Below are positions 17,021-25,483 of a stretch of 64,000 bases of DNA, piece by piece; within the stretch, counting starts at the first letter, position 1, and each line of letters begins with the position of its first letter. This DNA comes from Burkholderia sp. BCC1644. GTDB lineage: Bacteria; Pseudomonadota; Gammaproteobacteria; Burkholderiales; Burkholderiaceae. The stretch lies in NCBI RefSeq assembly GCF_902833225.1, contig NZ_CADFEI010000022.1:1-64000 (forward strand). Direction: 5' to 3'. The notes below the pieces were generated by a model that was given only the letters and a program-made list of their open reading frames with translations, did not search any database and was not told the DNA's origin. Both the position numbers and the translations under genes were made by a program.

Positions 17021-18394
17021 TCACGCTCCGGACGTGTTGCGCGACGCGGCGTAGCGCGCCGGCGCGCGGCCGTCGGCGGCTGCGTCGGGCGTTGCGGCCG
17101 GCAGGTGGCGCAGGCAGTAGAAGCCGTAGTAGACGATCACGACGAAGCACGCGAGCGGCACGACGAACGCGAGCTGCATGTTGCCGCCGGTGTGGTCGGA
17201 GATCAGCCCCTGGATCAGCGGCACGACCGCGCCGCCGACGATGCTCATCACGAGGATCGAGCCGCCGTATTCGGTGTCCTTGCCGAGACCGTCGATCGTC
17301 AGGCCGTAGATCGTCGGCCAGCACGGGCCGAGGAACACGCTCACGCCCACGGCCGCATAAACGGCCGTGATGTTGTGCACGCTGATCGTGTACGCGAGCA
17401 GCGCGATGCACAGGATGCCGTAGACGATCAGCACCTTGGCCGGGCCGACGCGCTTCATGACGAGCGTCGCGACCAGCTTGCCGACGAAGAACGCGAAGAA
17501 CGTCGCGAGCAGGTAGTGCGACGCACCGCGCTCGGTGAGGCCGCCGATCTGCATCGCGAGCCGGATCGTGAAGCTCCACACGCCGACCTGCGCGCCGACA
17601 TACAGGAATTGCGCGACCACGCCCGCGACGAAGCGCCGGTTGCCGAACAGGCGCGCAAGCGTGCCGCGCGCGTCGATCCGGTGCGTGACCGCGCCGGGCC
17701 CGTTGCCCTTGCAGGCCGGGTAGGGCGTGAGCGCGAACACGATGAACACGGCGACCAGCACGACGATCAGCCATTTGTACGGCTCGAGCGTGGCCTGGAT
17801 CATCGCGAGCTGGTGCACGTGCGCTTCGGCGGCCGACATCGCCGCGAGCTGCGCATGCGACGCGTCGCCTTCCTTGAAGATCAGGAGGCTGCCCATGTAG
17901 ACGCCGGCCATTGCGCCGAACGGATAGAACGTCTGCGAGATGTTCAGCCGCCGCGTGCTGGTGTCGCGCGGGCCCATCAGCGTCGAGTACGAGTTCGACG
18001 CCGTTTCGAGGAACGACAGGCCCGCGGCGATCACGAACAGCGCGACGAGGAACATCCCGTATTTCGCCATCGACGCAGCAGGGAAGAACAGCAGGCAGCC
18101 GGTCGTGTAGAGCAGCAGGCCGACGAGGATCGTCGTCTTGTAGCTGAACTTCTTCACGACGGTCGCGGCCGGAATCGCGAGGAAGAAGTAGCCGAGATAG
18201 AACGCGGACTGCACGAATGCCGATTCGAAATCGGACAGGAAGAACGATTTCTTGAACTGCGCGATCAGCACGTCGTTCAGGTTCGCGGCGGTGCCCCACA
18301 GCGCGAACAGGCAGCACAGCAGCGTGAACGCGAAGAGCGGCGTGCGGTTCAGGTAATAGCCGTCGGGTGTGTGTTCGATCCTGGCTCGGCTCAT
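17021..18394 (-). CDS. deoP: FucP-family MFS permease, probably for 2-deoxyribose
   Basis: 457 residues, twelve predicted membrane segments, of the L-fucose:proton symporter (FucP) subfamily: NRTPLFAFTLLCCLFALWG at the start, then AAGLSFLETASNSYSTLMGP, a family hallmark in helix 4-5. GGAG lies six bases before the ATG at 18394. The gene sits between deoK (40 bp upstream) and the mutarotase-like gene (2 bp downstream). Substrate deoxyribose is inferred from the kinase and aldolase alongside; uptake of another sugar cannot be excluded from sequence alone. Confidence 0.83.
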   Translation of the reverse strand: MSRARIEHTPDGYYLNRTPLFAFTLLCCLFALWGTAANLNDVLIAQFKKSFFLSDFESAFVQSAFYLGYFFLAIPAATVVKKFSYKTTILVGLLLYTTGCLLFFPAASMAKYGMFLVALFVIAAGLSFLETASNSYSTLMGPRDTSTRRLNISQTFYPFGAMAGVYMGSLLIFKEGDASHAQLAAMSAAEAHVHQLAMIQATLEPYKWLIVVLVAVFIVFALTPYPACKGNGPGAVTHRIDARGTLARLFGNRRFVAGVVAQFLYVGAQVGVWSFTIRLAMQIGGLTERGASHYLLATFFAFFVGKLVATLVMKRVGPAKVLIVYGILCIALLAYTISVHNITAVYAAVGVSVFLGPCWPTIYGLTIDGLGKDTEYGGSILVMSIVGGAVVPLIQGLISDHTGGNMQLAFVVPLACFVVIVYYGFYCLRHLPAATPDAAADGRAPARYAASRNTSGA

Positions 18395-18434
18395 GGGTGT
18401 CTCCTTCCCAATGTCTCGTCGATGAAGGCGCCGT

Positions 18435-19361
18435 TCAGAGGCCGGCGTCGTGGAGGAAGCGTTCGAACGTCGCGGCGTCGGCGTACGACTTCTGCGTGCC
18501 GAGGCCCGTGACGGAGTGCGCGGCATACGCGGACGCGTAGCGCATTGCGTCGACGGCATCGCGCGACCTGGCGTAGCAGCGCGCGAAGCAGCCGATGTAG
18601 GCGTCGCCCGCGCCCGTCGTGTCGCGCGCGTCAACCGGGACGCCCGGCACGTGCCGCACGCCGTCGCGCGAGACGAGCAGCGAACCGTTGCTGCCGAGCG
18701 TGACGAGCACGTGCTTCAGCCCGCGCGCGACCAGCGCTTCGGCGGCGCGGGTGGCGCTCTCGCGCGAATCGACCGGCATGCCCGACACGATCGCGAGCTC
18801 GGTTTCGTTCGGCACGAAGAATTCGACCGAGCGGATCCGTTCGAAATCGAGGTCGGCCACCGCGGGCGCGGGGTTCAGCAGCACCGGGATGCCGTGCCGC
18901 GCGCCGAATTCGACCGCGTGATAGACGGTGTCGAGTTCGATCTCGAGCTGCAGCACGATCAGTGCGCATTCGGCGAGCGCCGGCGCGGCCGCGTCGATGT
19001 CGGCCGGCTTCAGGTGGCGGTTCGCGCCCTTGACGATCAGAATGCTGTTGCTCGAATCGGGTTCGACGAAGATCGGCGCGACGCCGCTCGGCACGCCGGC
19101 GACCTTGCGCACGTGCGTGGTGTCGATCCCTTCGCGCTCGAAGTTGCGGATGGTGTTGTCGGCGAACACGTCGTCGCCGACCTTCGTGACCATCACGACG
19201 CGCGCACCGAGGCGCGCGGCCGCGACGGCCTGGTTCGCGCCCTTGCCGCCGCAGCCGAGTTCGAAATTCGGCGCCTCGAGCGTTTCGCCCCGGGCGGGCA
19301 TGCGCGCGACATAGGTCACGAGGTCGACCATATTGCTGCCGATGACGGCGATTGTCTCCAT
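18435..19361 (-). CDS. deoK: Deoxyribokinase (PfkB family)
   Basis: 308 residues. PfkB signature 1 is ELGCGGKGANQAVAAARLG and signature 2 DTTGAGDAYIG, where Asp253 is the catalytic base. At the sugar-binding site ribokinase has GSINAD, with Asn14 in E. coli; here it is GSNMVD, giving Met11. As I recall, Met at this place distinguishes Salmonella DeoK from ribokinases, and the segments ETLEAPNFELGCGGKGANQ and SSNSILIVKGANR also match DeoK as remembered. It phosphorylates 2-deoxyribose to the 5-phosphate, the DeoC substrate. The ATG at 19361 is chosen because longer forms would add an unrelated N-terminus. It leads the operon deoK-deoP-mutarotase. Confidence 0.9.
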   Translation of the reverse strand: METIAVIGSNMVDLVTYVARMPARGETLEAPNFELGCGGKGANQAVAAARLGARVVMVTKVGDDVFADNTIRNFEREGIDTTHVRKVAGVPSGVAPIFVEPDSSNSILIVKGANRHLKPADIDAAAPALAECALIVLQLEIELDTVYHAVEFGARHGIPVLLNPAPAVADLDFERIRSVEFFVPNETELAIVSGMPVDSRESATRAAEALVARGLKHVLVTLGSNGSLLVSRDGVRHVPGVPVDARDTTGAGDAYIGCFARCYARSRDAVDAMRYASAYAAHSVTGLGTQKSYADAATFERFLHDAGL

Positions 19362-19665
19362 CTGCGTCTCTTCCTTGGTATGAGGTGGGCCGCGCGCGTG
19401 GTCGTCGGCGGCCGCAACAGGTGATAATAAAATAACATAAAATGTGAAAATGCAATCTTGTGATGTTAGTGGGGTCACTTTCGGAGCCAGGGAACGGGCG
19501 GGCAATTCGGCCGGGAATGGGGGGGGCAGCGCGACGCTTCATCAGATGTCGCTTGAGACCGATGAGGCTGTCCCTGTTTTCACGGCAAGCCGTACATGCG
19601 GGAAGCCGAGCCCCGCGAGCGCGGCGACGACGAGGAGGGGTTCGCGCGAACGGGTGCGGTGACGC
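19362..19665. other. Intergenic region upstream of deoK, AT-rich operator/promoter patch
   Basis: No gene is seen in this 304-bp stretch. An AT-rich patch (about 19424-19470) stands out in GC-rich surroundings. It contains ATGTGAAAA (19442-19450), shared with the deoC-deoR gap, ACAT-AAA-ATGT (19435-19445), and outer arms TAACAT (19433-19438) and ATGTTA (19463-19468). The TGTTAG at 19465-19469 region resembles half of the enteric DeoR operator. This is the likely control region of the deoK operon. Confidence 0.45.
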
Positions 19666-20331
19666 TTACGCGTATGCGTCGATCAGCGTGTCGAGATTGC
19701 GTTGCGCGAGCGGAGCGAGCGCCGCAAATTCCGCCGATTGAAACAGCGGAGTCTGTCCGCGCAGATGTTCGAGCGCCTGCTTGCGGCCGGCGCGGAAGGC
19801 GGCCGACGGCGCATCGGGATCCTGCGCCCATTCGCGTGCGATCGCGCGATCGTATTCGCGCAGCCGGTCGGGCGTAGCCGCAAGGATCGCGAGATCGGCA
19901 TCGAGAAAGCGTTGTCCGGCGCGCTGCAGCGCCGGATCGACCGCGAATGTTTCGGGCAACCGGTGCGATTTCGTGGCGAGCACGAGATCGTGTGCGACGG
20001 ACACGTGCAATGCGTGCGCATGCCGCCAGGATTCCGCGCAGTGTTCGTTCGTGACCTGCACGAGCCATGTCGCGCTATGTGATTCGTTATGCGAATAATC
20101 TGGAAGTGTCGTTGCGTAGACGACATCGTGTGCCCAGACGGCGAGTTCGATTGCCGGCCACAGCGGGTCCGAGCGATACGGCGCGAGATGCGCGAACAGT
20201 TCCACCAGATGCGAGAGCGTGTGGTAGAAGCGCTGCGGCTCGCCGTATGCGCGCTCGACGAGCGGCCAGACGGCGGCCGTGCCGAAGCAGGCATCGCAGG
20301 ATGGGCGCAGTGCGAGGGTGATGTCGTTCAT
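19666..20331 (-). CDS. HD-superfamily metal-dependent phosphohydrolase-like protein
   Basis: 221 residues. The pair of motifs YHTLSHLVELF and AVWAHDVVYAT gives the metal-binding His...HD arrangement, and RFLDADLAILAATPDRLREY is characteristic of the COG4339 group of predicted HD phosphohydrolases, whose substrates are unknown. No signal peptide or second domain. It stands alone, downstream of and co-directional with PhzF (48 bp gap), so the two could share a transcript. Confidence 0.8.
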   Translation of the reverse strand: MNDITLALRPSCDACFGTAAVWPLVERAYGEPQRFYHTLSHLVELFAHLAPYRSDPLWPAIELAVWAHDVVYATTLPDYSHNESHSATWLVQVTNEHCAESWRHAHALHVSVAHDLVLATKSHRLPETFAVDPALQRAGQRFLDADLAILAATPDRLREYDRAIAREWAQDPDAPSAAFRAGRKQALEHLRGQTPLFQSAEFAALAPLAQRNLDTLIDAYA

Positions 20332-20379
20332 GCCGGTGACCGGGTCGGGAGCGGGCGGTGAGATGTCAGTCGGATGTCC

Positions 20380-21240
20380 TTACACGTTGACGACGCCGCG
20401 TCCGAGCTCCACCACGCGACCGCCGACGCTGATCGCGCCAGCGGCGCTGACCGACAACCGCAGCAGGCAAGGCCGCCCGACGGCTTCGCCTTGCTCGACC
20501 TGAAACGCGGCAGGCAGATCGCGTCCGGCGGCAAGCAGCCAGCCACCCAGGTTCGCACAGGCCGACCCGGTGCCCGGATCTTCCGACACACCGCCGCCTT
20601 GCTTCACGAAGAAGTAACGGGACACCACCGTCCCCGGGCGTTCCGCGTCGAATGCGAACACATACGCGGTCTTGCGGCCGAGGCTGCTGGGCGGCCAGAT
20701 GTCGAGGCGGGCGCCGTCGGGCCGTGCGCGGTGCACGGCTGCGGGGTCCTTGAGCGCGACCAGCAGCTGATCGGCGCCCGTGTTGACCCAGATCGGCGGC
20801 GCGAGCAGGTCGTCCTCGGCGAGCCCCAGCAGTGCCGCCGTCTGCGCGCCGGACAATTCGCATGGCGCCGTCTTCGGCACGCCTCCGTGCGGCGCGACGA
20901 ACGTCCACACGTCGTCACGCGCGTCGACGTTGACGACGCCGGCCTTGAATTCGAGCGACAGCGCGTCGCCCGTTTTCAGCAGGGCACGCACGACATGCGC
21001 GGTGCCGAGCGTCGGATGGCCAGCAAAGGCCATTTCATAGCCCGGCGTGAAGATGCGGACCCGTGCGTGCGCATGCTCGGACGGCAGCACGAAGGTCGTT
21101 TCCGACAGATTGAACTGCACGGCCAGCGCCTGCATGGTCGCGTCGTCCATGCCGCGCGCGTCTTCGAACACGCACAGCGGGTTGCCGCCGAACGTCGATT
21201 CGGCGAAGACATTCAGCAGGCGGAAGGCATACGGCGTCAT
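20380..21240 (-). CDS. PhzF family isomerase/epimerase
   Basis: 286 residues. Typical blocks are RLLNVFAESTFGGNPLCVF, the catalytic Glu in NLSETTFVLP, MAFAGHPTLGTAHV and SEDPGTGSACANLGGWL. Family members fold as two diaminopimelate-epimerase-like halves and isomerise small substrates; most, like this one, have no known substrate and no phenazine cluster is nearby. The ATG at 21240 is preferred because the conserved fold begins there; upstream in-frame codons encode nothing family-like. A perfect 8-bp dyad lies about 76 bp upstream. Confidence 0.87.
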   Translation of the reverse strand: MTPYAFRLLNVFAESTFGGNPLCVFEDARGMDDATMQALAVQFNLSETTFVLPSEHAHARVRIFTPGYEMAFAGHPTLGTAHVVRALLKTGDALSLEFKAGVVNVDARDDVWTFVAPHGGVPKTAPCELSGAQTAALLGLAEDDLLAPPIWVNTGADQLLVALKDPAAVHRARPDGARLDIWPPSSLGRKTAYVFAFDAERPGTVVSRYFFVKQGGGVSEDPGTGSACANLGGWLLAAGRDLPAAFQVEQGEAVGRPCLLRLSVSAAGAISVGGRVVELGRGVVNV

Positions 21241-21636
21241 TGGAATCTCGCGTGGGGGTGGCGATTGCCCGACTCTGGAGCAGGATTGATCGGTTGCTTG
21301 CACCGACGTTATCGATGCATGGCGTTGCCATGCACCATGCCATTGTGCCCGCAAGATGCGATGAAGGTGCGGCATACCTTCGATCCGCGTTTCATGCATC
21401 ATCAGGGTGCTCTGATTCGTCGACGGCGATTCGGCCCGGTCGCGCGGATTTCCGCAACGATGGCGGCTATTCTTGCGCTGGAGCGGAGAGTCGAGTGGGT
21501 GTGCGCGCCATCGGCGAGCGCATCCGAATGAGGGGCATCCGGTTTTACGACCAGGATTGCGACGCCGCGCCCGGTTAACACGTGCCGGGTTCGGCGTCGC
21601 TCGGCGCTTGCCGATTCAGGCGGGCAGGAGGAACAC
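21241..21636. other. Intergenic region between phzF-like and Nudix genes, with a dyad
   Basis: I see no supportable gene in this 396-bp gap between divergent genes. It holds a perfect dyad, TGCATGGC-GTT-GCCATGCA (21316-21334), that could be an operator for the minus-strand PhzF gene; no regulator gene adjoins it. Confidence 0.5.
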
Positions 21637-22293
21637 ATGGTTTCCGACAGAGGCGTGTCGAGTATCGGCGGCGGGCAAGCCGCCCTGGATGCGATCGTGC
21701 GCGGCGTGGAAGGTTTCCGGATTCCGGCCGGAACGGATTGGCCGAGTGCGAAGCAATATCTTGCGGACAACGACGGGCAGTGGAAATTCTCCGCCGTGCT
21801 GGTCGCGATCGTCACGCGGCGCGAGCCGACCATCCTGCTGACCAAGCGTTCGTCGGGGCTCAGCGAATACTCGTCGCAGGTGAGCTTTCCGGGCGGACGT
21901 CCGGCGGAGGGCGATGTCGGTATCGGCGCGACGGCGCTGCGCGAGGCGTTCGAGGAAATCGGCCTCGCGCCCGGCGCGGTCCGCGTGGTCGGGTGCTTGC
22001 CGATTCATAAAACCCGAAAGCGGAATCACGCGATCTTTCCCGTGATCGGCATCGTGCCGGAAACCGCCGCATGGGAGGCCGCGCCGGCCGAAGTCGAGGA
22101 GATTTTCGAGTTTCCGTTTTCCGCGCTGCTGAATCCGGACCTGCCGCGTCAGTACAGCGACGGCGAACGCGTGGGCGGCTGGTACTGGGCGGACCAGCCG
22201 CAGGACATCTGGGGCGTGACCGCGTTCATTCTGAAGTCGCTCGCCGGTCTGGCGCTCGATGCCGGGCACGGGGAGCGGACCCGTCTCGACTAG
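21637..22293 (+). CDS. Nudix hydrolase, CoA pyrophosphatase-like (NudL type)
   Basis: 218 residues. The Nudix box ends in LREAFEEIGL (residues 101-110) with a one-residue-longer loop, as in NudL-type proteins, and it is preceded by LLTKRSSGLSEYSSQVSFPG, the pattern that marks the CoA-hydrolysing UPF0035 subgroup. It would split CoA or acyl-CoA into a phosphopantetheine part and 3',5'-ADP. The usual His of that pattern is replaced by Tyr (SEYSSQ). ATG at 21637 follows GGAGGA at 21625-21632. It is an isolated gene. Confidence 0.85.
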   Translation: MVSDRGVSSIGGGQAALDAIVRGVEGFRIPAGTDWPSAKQYLADNDGQWKFSAVLVAIVTRREPTILLTKRSSGLSEYSSQVSFPGGRPAEGDVGIGATALREAFEEIGLAPGAVRVVGCLPIHKTRKRNHAIFPVIGIVPETAAWEAAPAEVEEIFEFPFSALLNPDLPRQYSDGERVGGWYWADQPQDIWGVTAFILKSLAGLALDAGHGERTRLD

Positions 22294-22806
22294 TTCACGT
22301 AACGGGCGTCAGGCCCGCAAAGGTCGCGCCGGCAGATGGCAGAGACGTTCGGCGACCAAGGCATCGAGATCCGCCGGCATTACTTTGCCGCCGTCGCGAT
22401 CCTGGCCGGCGTCGGCGTCGGCGTCGGTGACGGTCTCCATCGCGTGATCTTTCCACCCGCTTCGCCGGGCACGGCATTCGGCGTCAACGCGCGGGCTTTG
22501 CGCCATGGCCGATTGCGGTCGCACCGTGCGCGCCGTTTGCCGGGAGGATGTCGAACCGCTTGATTGCGACCCCGCTGTCGAACACCGGGGTGTTGATCTT
22601 CTGCGTGGGGATCGGTTTGTTGACGTTGTTGCGTGAGCAACCAATAGTCGACGATTTCCCGTGTTGCATCGCGCTCTGCGGCGTGGGGTACGGGTTGTTC
22701 CTGCCGGCCGTTTTGGCGATTCAGTATGAAGCCGGTTCCGCCGTGCTTGAACAGCGCACGTTGCGTGATGCGATGTCGAATATCGCCGGCAGATGCCGGC
22801 GGTTCG
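22294..22806. other. Gene-poor stretch with transporter remnant
   Basis: This 513-bp stretch lies between the Nudix and TetR genes. Apart from the MFS-like remnant and a weak CGGGC...GCCCG hairpin just after the Nudix stop, nothing is recognisable. Base composition falls slightly below that of the flanking genes, as expected for decaying sequence. Confidence 0.5.
22548..22730 (+). pseudogene. Remnant of a DHA2-type MFS transporter (tentative)
   Basis: About 55 residues read like consecutive membrane helices of a drug:H+ antiporter: TGVLIFCVGIGLLTLL, then CIALCGVGYGLFLPAVLAIQ. No start, no other helices and no domain continue on either side, and the downstream sequence runs into low-quality Arg/Ala-rich translation. 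This looks like a decayed fragment. The neighbouring TetR gene is of a kind that often controls efflux genes. The rest of 22294-22806 has no gene I can support. Confidence 0.4.
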
Positions 22807-23400
22807 CTAGCGCAGCGCCAGATCCAACGGCAGCATCGCCGGTCCGACGGATGCCAGCAGGCGATCCTTCGTGACGCCGTCGCGGGACTGGACGGAAATG
22901 CCATGCAACACCACGGCATAAAAATCGGCCAGTGCGTCGACATCGGTGCCGGGCTTGAGCTGGCCCTGGGCCAGCGCTTCTCGCAGGCGCTCGAGGATCG
23001 ATTGCGTTCGGGCTCGCCGATGCTCGGCCAGCCACGCCATCACGCCTTCGTTGCCGGTCGAGTAGTTCGTGGCCGAGGAGACCACCATGCAACCATGGGG
23101 GCGGCCGCGCCTCGTATAGGTGGCGATCGCGTCGTGCAGCATCGTCTCGATCGCCGTGCGGACATTCGTTTCCTTGAGGGCGTGGTCGGCGAAACTGCCG
23201 TCGCTTTGCTCGTAGAGCATCACGGCTTCCTGGAACAGGGCCTCTTTGCTGCCAAAGGCGGCATAGATGCGTGCAGATGCGATGCCCATGACTTCGACCA
23301 GGTCGGACATCGACGTGCCTTCGTAGCCGCGCCGCCAAAACACGAGCATCGCCTGTTTCAAGGCCGTGTCGCGATCAAATTCCCTCGGTCGTCCTGCCAT
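22807..23400 (-). CDS. TetR/AcrR family transcriptional regulator
   Basis: 197 residues from ATG 23400 (GRPREFDRDTALKQAM). The helix-turn-helix is at about residues 25-50 (SMSDLVEVMGIASARIYAAF). The C-terminal part (GCMVVSSATNYSTGNEG) resembles the LmrA/YxaF-like subgroup. It is divergent from the isomerase/hydrolase/esterase operon; the intergenic region contains a remarkable 36-bp nested palindrome over the operon promoter, which is the likely binding site. Confidence 0.9.
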   Translation of the reverse strand: MAGRPREFDRDTALKQAMLVFWRRGYEGTSMSDLVEVMGIASARIYAAFGSKEALFQEAVMLYEQSDGSFADHALKETNVRTAIETMLHDAIATYTRRGRPHGCMVVSSATNYSTGNEGVMAWLAEHRRARTQSILERLREALAQGQLKPGTDVDALADFYAVVLHGISVQSRDGVTKDRLLASVGPAMLPLDLALR

Positions 23401-23451
23401 TGCCCCTCTCGTTTGCAATACGTCGATGCGCTGATTTTATCGCGTGCGGTG

Positions 23452-23506
23452 TTGACACGAGCGATTCCCATGTCCTATTCTTTGTCGATTGACAAACAAT
23501 AGGACA
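23452..23506 (+). promoter_or_regulatory. Promoter with nested 36-bp palindromic operator
   Basis: -35 TTGACA (23452-23457), 18-bp spacer and -10 TATTCT (23476-23481). From 23471 to 23506 runs an almost perfect palindrome: outer arms TGTCCTATT / AATAGGACA, one mismatch (C/C), inner arms TTTGTC / GACAAA around GATT. It spans the -10 and the start point and ends at the ribosome site AGGA (23501-23504). Its size would allow two TetR dimers, or a hairpin in the mRNA that hides the ribosome site. Confidence 0.75.
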
Positions 23507-23511
23507 TGCAT

Positions 23512-24567
23512 ATGCGTACCCTCAAAGGGCCGAGCCTCCATCTTGCGCAGTTCGCCGCCGACGTCGCGCCCTTCGACAGCTTGCCGAACATCGCGCAATG
23601 GGCGGCCGGCCTTGGTTTCAAGGCGCTGCAGATTCCCGCTTGGGACCGGCGCCTGTTCGATGTGGAGACCGCTGCGCATAGCCAGGATTACTGTGACGAA
23701 GTGCGGGGCACTCTCGCCGAGCACGGCCTGGAGATCAGCGAGTTGACGACGCACATCTTCGGGCAACTGGTTGCCGTGCATCCGGCCTACGACGCGATGT
23801 GCGACAGCTTCGTCCCGGAGCCCCTGCGTGGCAATCCGGCCAGGCGCACGGCGTGGGCGCTGGATCGACTCGAGTGGGCGGCACGCGCTTCACGGCGCCT
23901 GGGCCTGACCGATATGGGCACCTTCTCGGGCTCGTTGGCGTGGCCCTACCTGTTTCCGTTCCCGCAACGGCCCGCGGGCCTGATCGAGACGGCCTTCGAC
24001 GAACTGGCGCGCCGCTGGCGGCCGATTCTCGATGTCTGCGATGACAACGGCGTCAACCTTTGTTACGAGATCCACCCCAGCGAAGATCTGCATGACGGCG
24101 TCACGTTCGAACGCTTCCATGCGTTGGTCGGCCAGCACGCGCGTTGCAAGATCCTGTTCGATCCCAGCCATTTCGTGATGCAGCAACTGGACTACCTGGC
24201 CTACATCGACATCTATCGCGAACACATCCGCATGTTCCATGTGAAAGACGCGGAATTCCGGCCTTCGGGGCGGCAAGGCATCTACGGTGGCTACAGTTCA
24301 TGGCTCGATCGTGCCGGCCGTTTCCGTTCGCTTGGCGACGGTCAGGTCGACTTCAAGTCGATCTTTTCCAAATTCGCGCAGTACGACTACGCGGGCTGGG
24401 CGGTCCTGGAGTGGGAGTGTTGCCTGAAAAATCAGGAGGACGGCGCACGCGAAGGCGTTGCGTTCATCAACGACCACATGATCCGCGTGACGGAGCGCGC
24501 CTTCGACGATTTCGCCGGCGCGGCGGTCAATGCACGGCAAATTCACACCATGCTCGGCATGGCGTGA
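23512..24567 (+). CDS. Sugar phosphate isomerase/epimerase-like TIM-barrel protein
   Basis: 351 residues of the xylose isomerase-like (AP endonuclease 2) superfamily. The metal-binding pattern is visible as Glu in CYEIHPSEDL, Asp in ILFDPSHFVM, His in MFHVKDAEF and Glu in LEWECC. The start is 23512, not the ATG at 23506, because AGGA at 23501-23504 is then seven bases away. It is the first gene of an operon with an epoxide hydrolase-like and an esterase-like gene, under a divergent TetR. Isomerisation of a sugar or cyclitol derivative is plausible; the substrate is unknown. Confidence 0.82.
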   Translation: MRTLKGPSLHLAQFAADVAPFDSLPNIAQWAAGLGFKALQIPAWDRRLFDVETAAHSQDYCDEVRGTLAEHGLEISELTTHIFGQLVAVHPAYDAMCDSFVPEPLRGNPARRTAWALDRLEWAARASRRLGLTDMGTFSGSLAWPYLFPFPQRPAGLIETAFDELARRWRPILDVCDDNGVNLCYEIHPSEDLHDGVTFERFHALVGQHARCKILFDPSHFVMQQLDYLAYIDIYREHIRMFHVKDAEFRPSGRQGIYGGYSSWLDRAGRFRSLGDGQVDFKSIFSKFAQYDYAGWAVLEWECCLKNQEDGAREGVAFINDHMIRVTERAFDDFAGAAVNARQIHTMLGMA

Positions 24568-24597
24568 GCCGCTCCCACCTCATTACGGAAAATCGAT

Positions 24598-25482
24598 ATG
24601 TCCGCTCAACTTCTGTCGCCGTCGTCCGGCTCCCACGACTTTACTCATCAATATGTCCGCATCGACGGCCAGCGGGTACATTGCGTCATCGCGGGCACGG
24701 GTGCGCCCGTCCTGCTGATTCCCGGTTGGCCGCAGACCTGGTACGCATGGCGCCACGTCATGCGGGCGCTCGAGGAACGCGGGTTCATGGCAATTGCAGT
24801 CGACCCGCCGGGGACCGGCTATTCCGACCGGCCTCACGATGGTTACGACACGGGGCACATTGCCGCGATCATGCATCGCGTGATGGTGGAACTTGGCTTC
24901 GACACCTACCAGGTGGCAGGGCACGACGTCGGGATGTGGGTGGCCTATGCGTTGGCCAGCGACCGGCCCGAGGCAGTGACGGCGCTGGCATTGACCGAGG
25001 CGGTGATCCCCGGGCTGGCGCCCGCGCCTTCGATCTTCGTTCCACCGGAAGAAAACATCTTCCTGTGGCATTTCATGTTCAACCAGCTGGTCGACCTGCC
25101 CGAAACGCTGATTGCGGGGCGTGAACGGGCCTATCTGGAGTTCATGTTCAATCGCTGGTCGTTCCGGCGCGACCGCGTGGCCGTCGATGTCTACGTCGAT
25201 GCCTATTCATCGCCCGGTGGCCTGCGTGGTGGTTTCTCCTACTACCGCGCGATACCGGAGACGGTTCGCCAGAATCAGGCGCGGGCGAAGCGCAAGCTGA
25301 CGATGCCGGTGCTCGCCATCGGCGCGGAACATGCCACCCGCGATGCGCCGCTCGTTACCATGCAAGACAACGTGACTGATCTGCAGGGCGCGGTCGTGCC
25401 CGACTGCGGACACTTCATTATGGAGGAGGCACCCGAGGTCTTTATCGGGCACCTGCTCCCGTTCCTGGAACGGAGCCGCTGA
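24598..25482 (+). CDS. Alpha/beta hydrolase, epoxide hydrolase-like
   Basis: 294 residues. The nucleophile elbow is VAGHDVGM with Asp110 rather than Ser, which points to epoxide hydrolase or dehalogenase chemistry through an alkyl-enzyme ester. The oxyanion motif is IPGWPQTW instead of the usual HGWP, and His272 in DCGHFIMEEAPE completes the site. A helical cap follows (about residues 140-225). It lies 30 bp after the isomerase-like gene and 1 bp before the esterase-like gene, so all three are one operon. Confidence 0.84.
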   Translation: MSAQLLSPSSGSHDFTHQYVRIDGQRVHCVIAGTGAPVLLIPGWPQTWYAWRHVMRALEERGFMAIAVDPPGTGYSDRPHDGYDTGHIAAIMHRVMVELGFDTYQVAGHDVGMWVAYALASDRPEAVTALALTEAVIPGLAPAPSIFVPPEENIFLWHFMFNQLVDLPETLIAGRERAYLEFMFNRWSFRRDRVAVDVYVDAYSSPGGLRGGFSYYRAIPETVRQNQARAKRKLTMPVLAIGAEHATRDAPLVTMQDNVTDLQGAVVPDCGHFIMEEAPEVFIGHLLPFLERSR

Positions 25483-25483
25483 T

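Noticed and set aside
22318..22460. A short minus-strand frame ending in ALVAERLCHLPARPLRA
   Set aside because: It has no ribosome site, no recognisable domain and lies in decaying sequence; there is not enough support for a gene.
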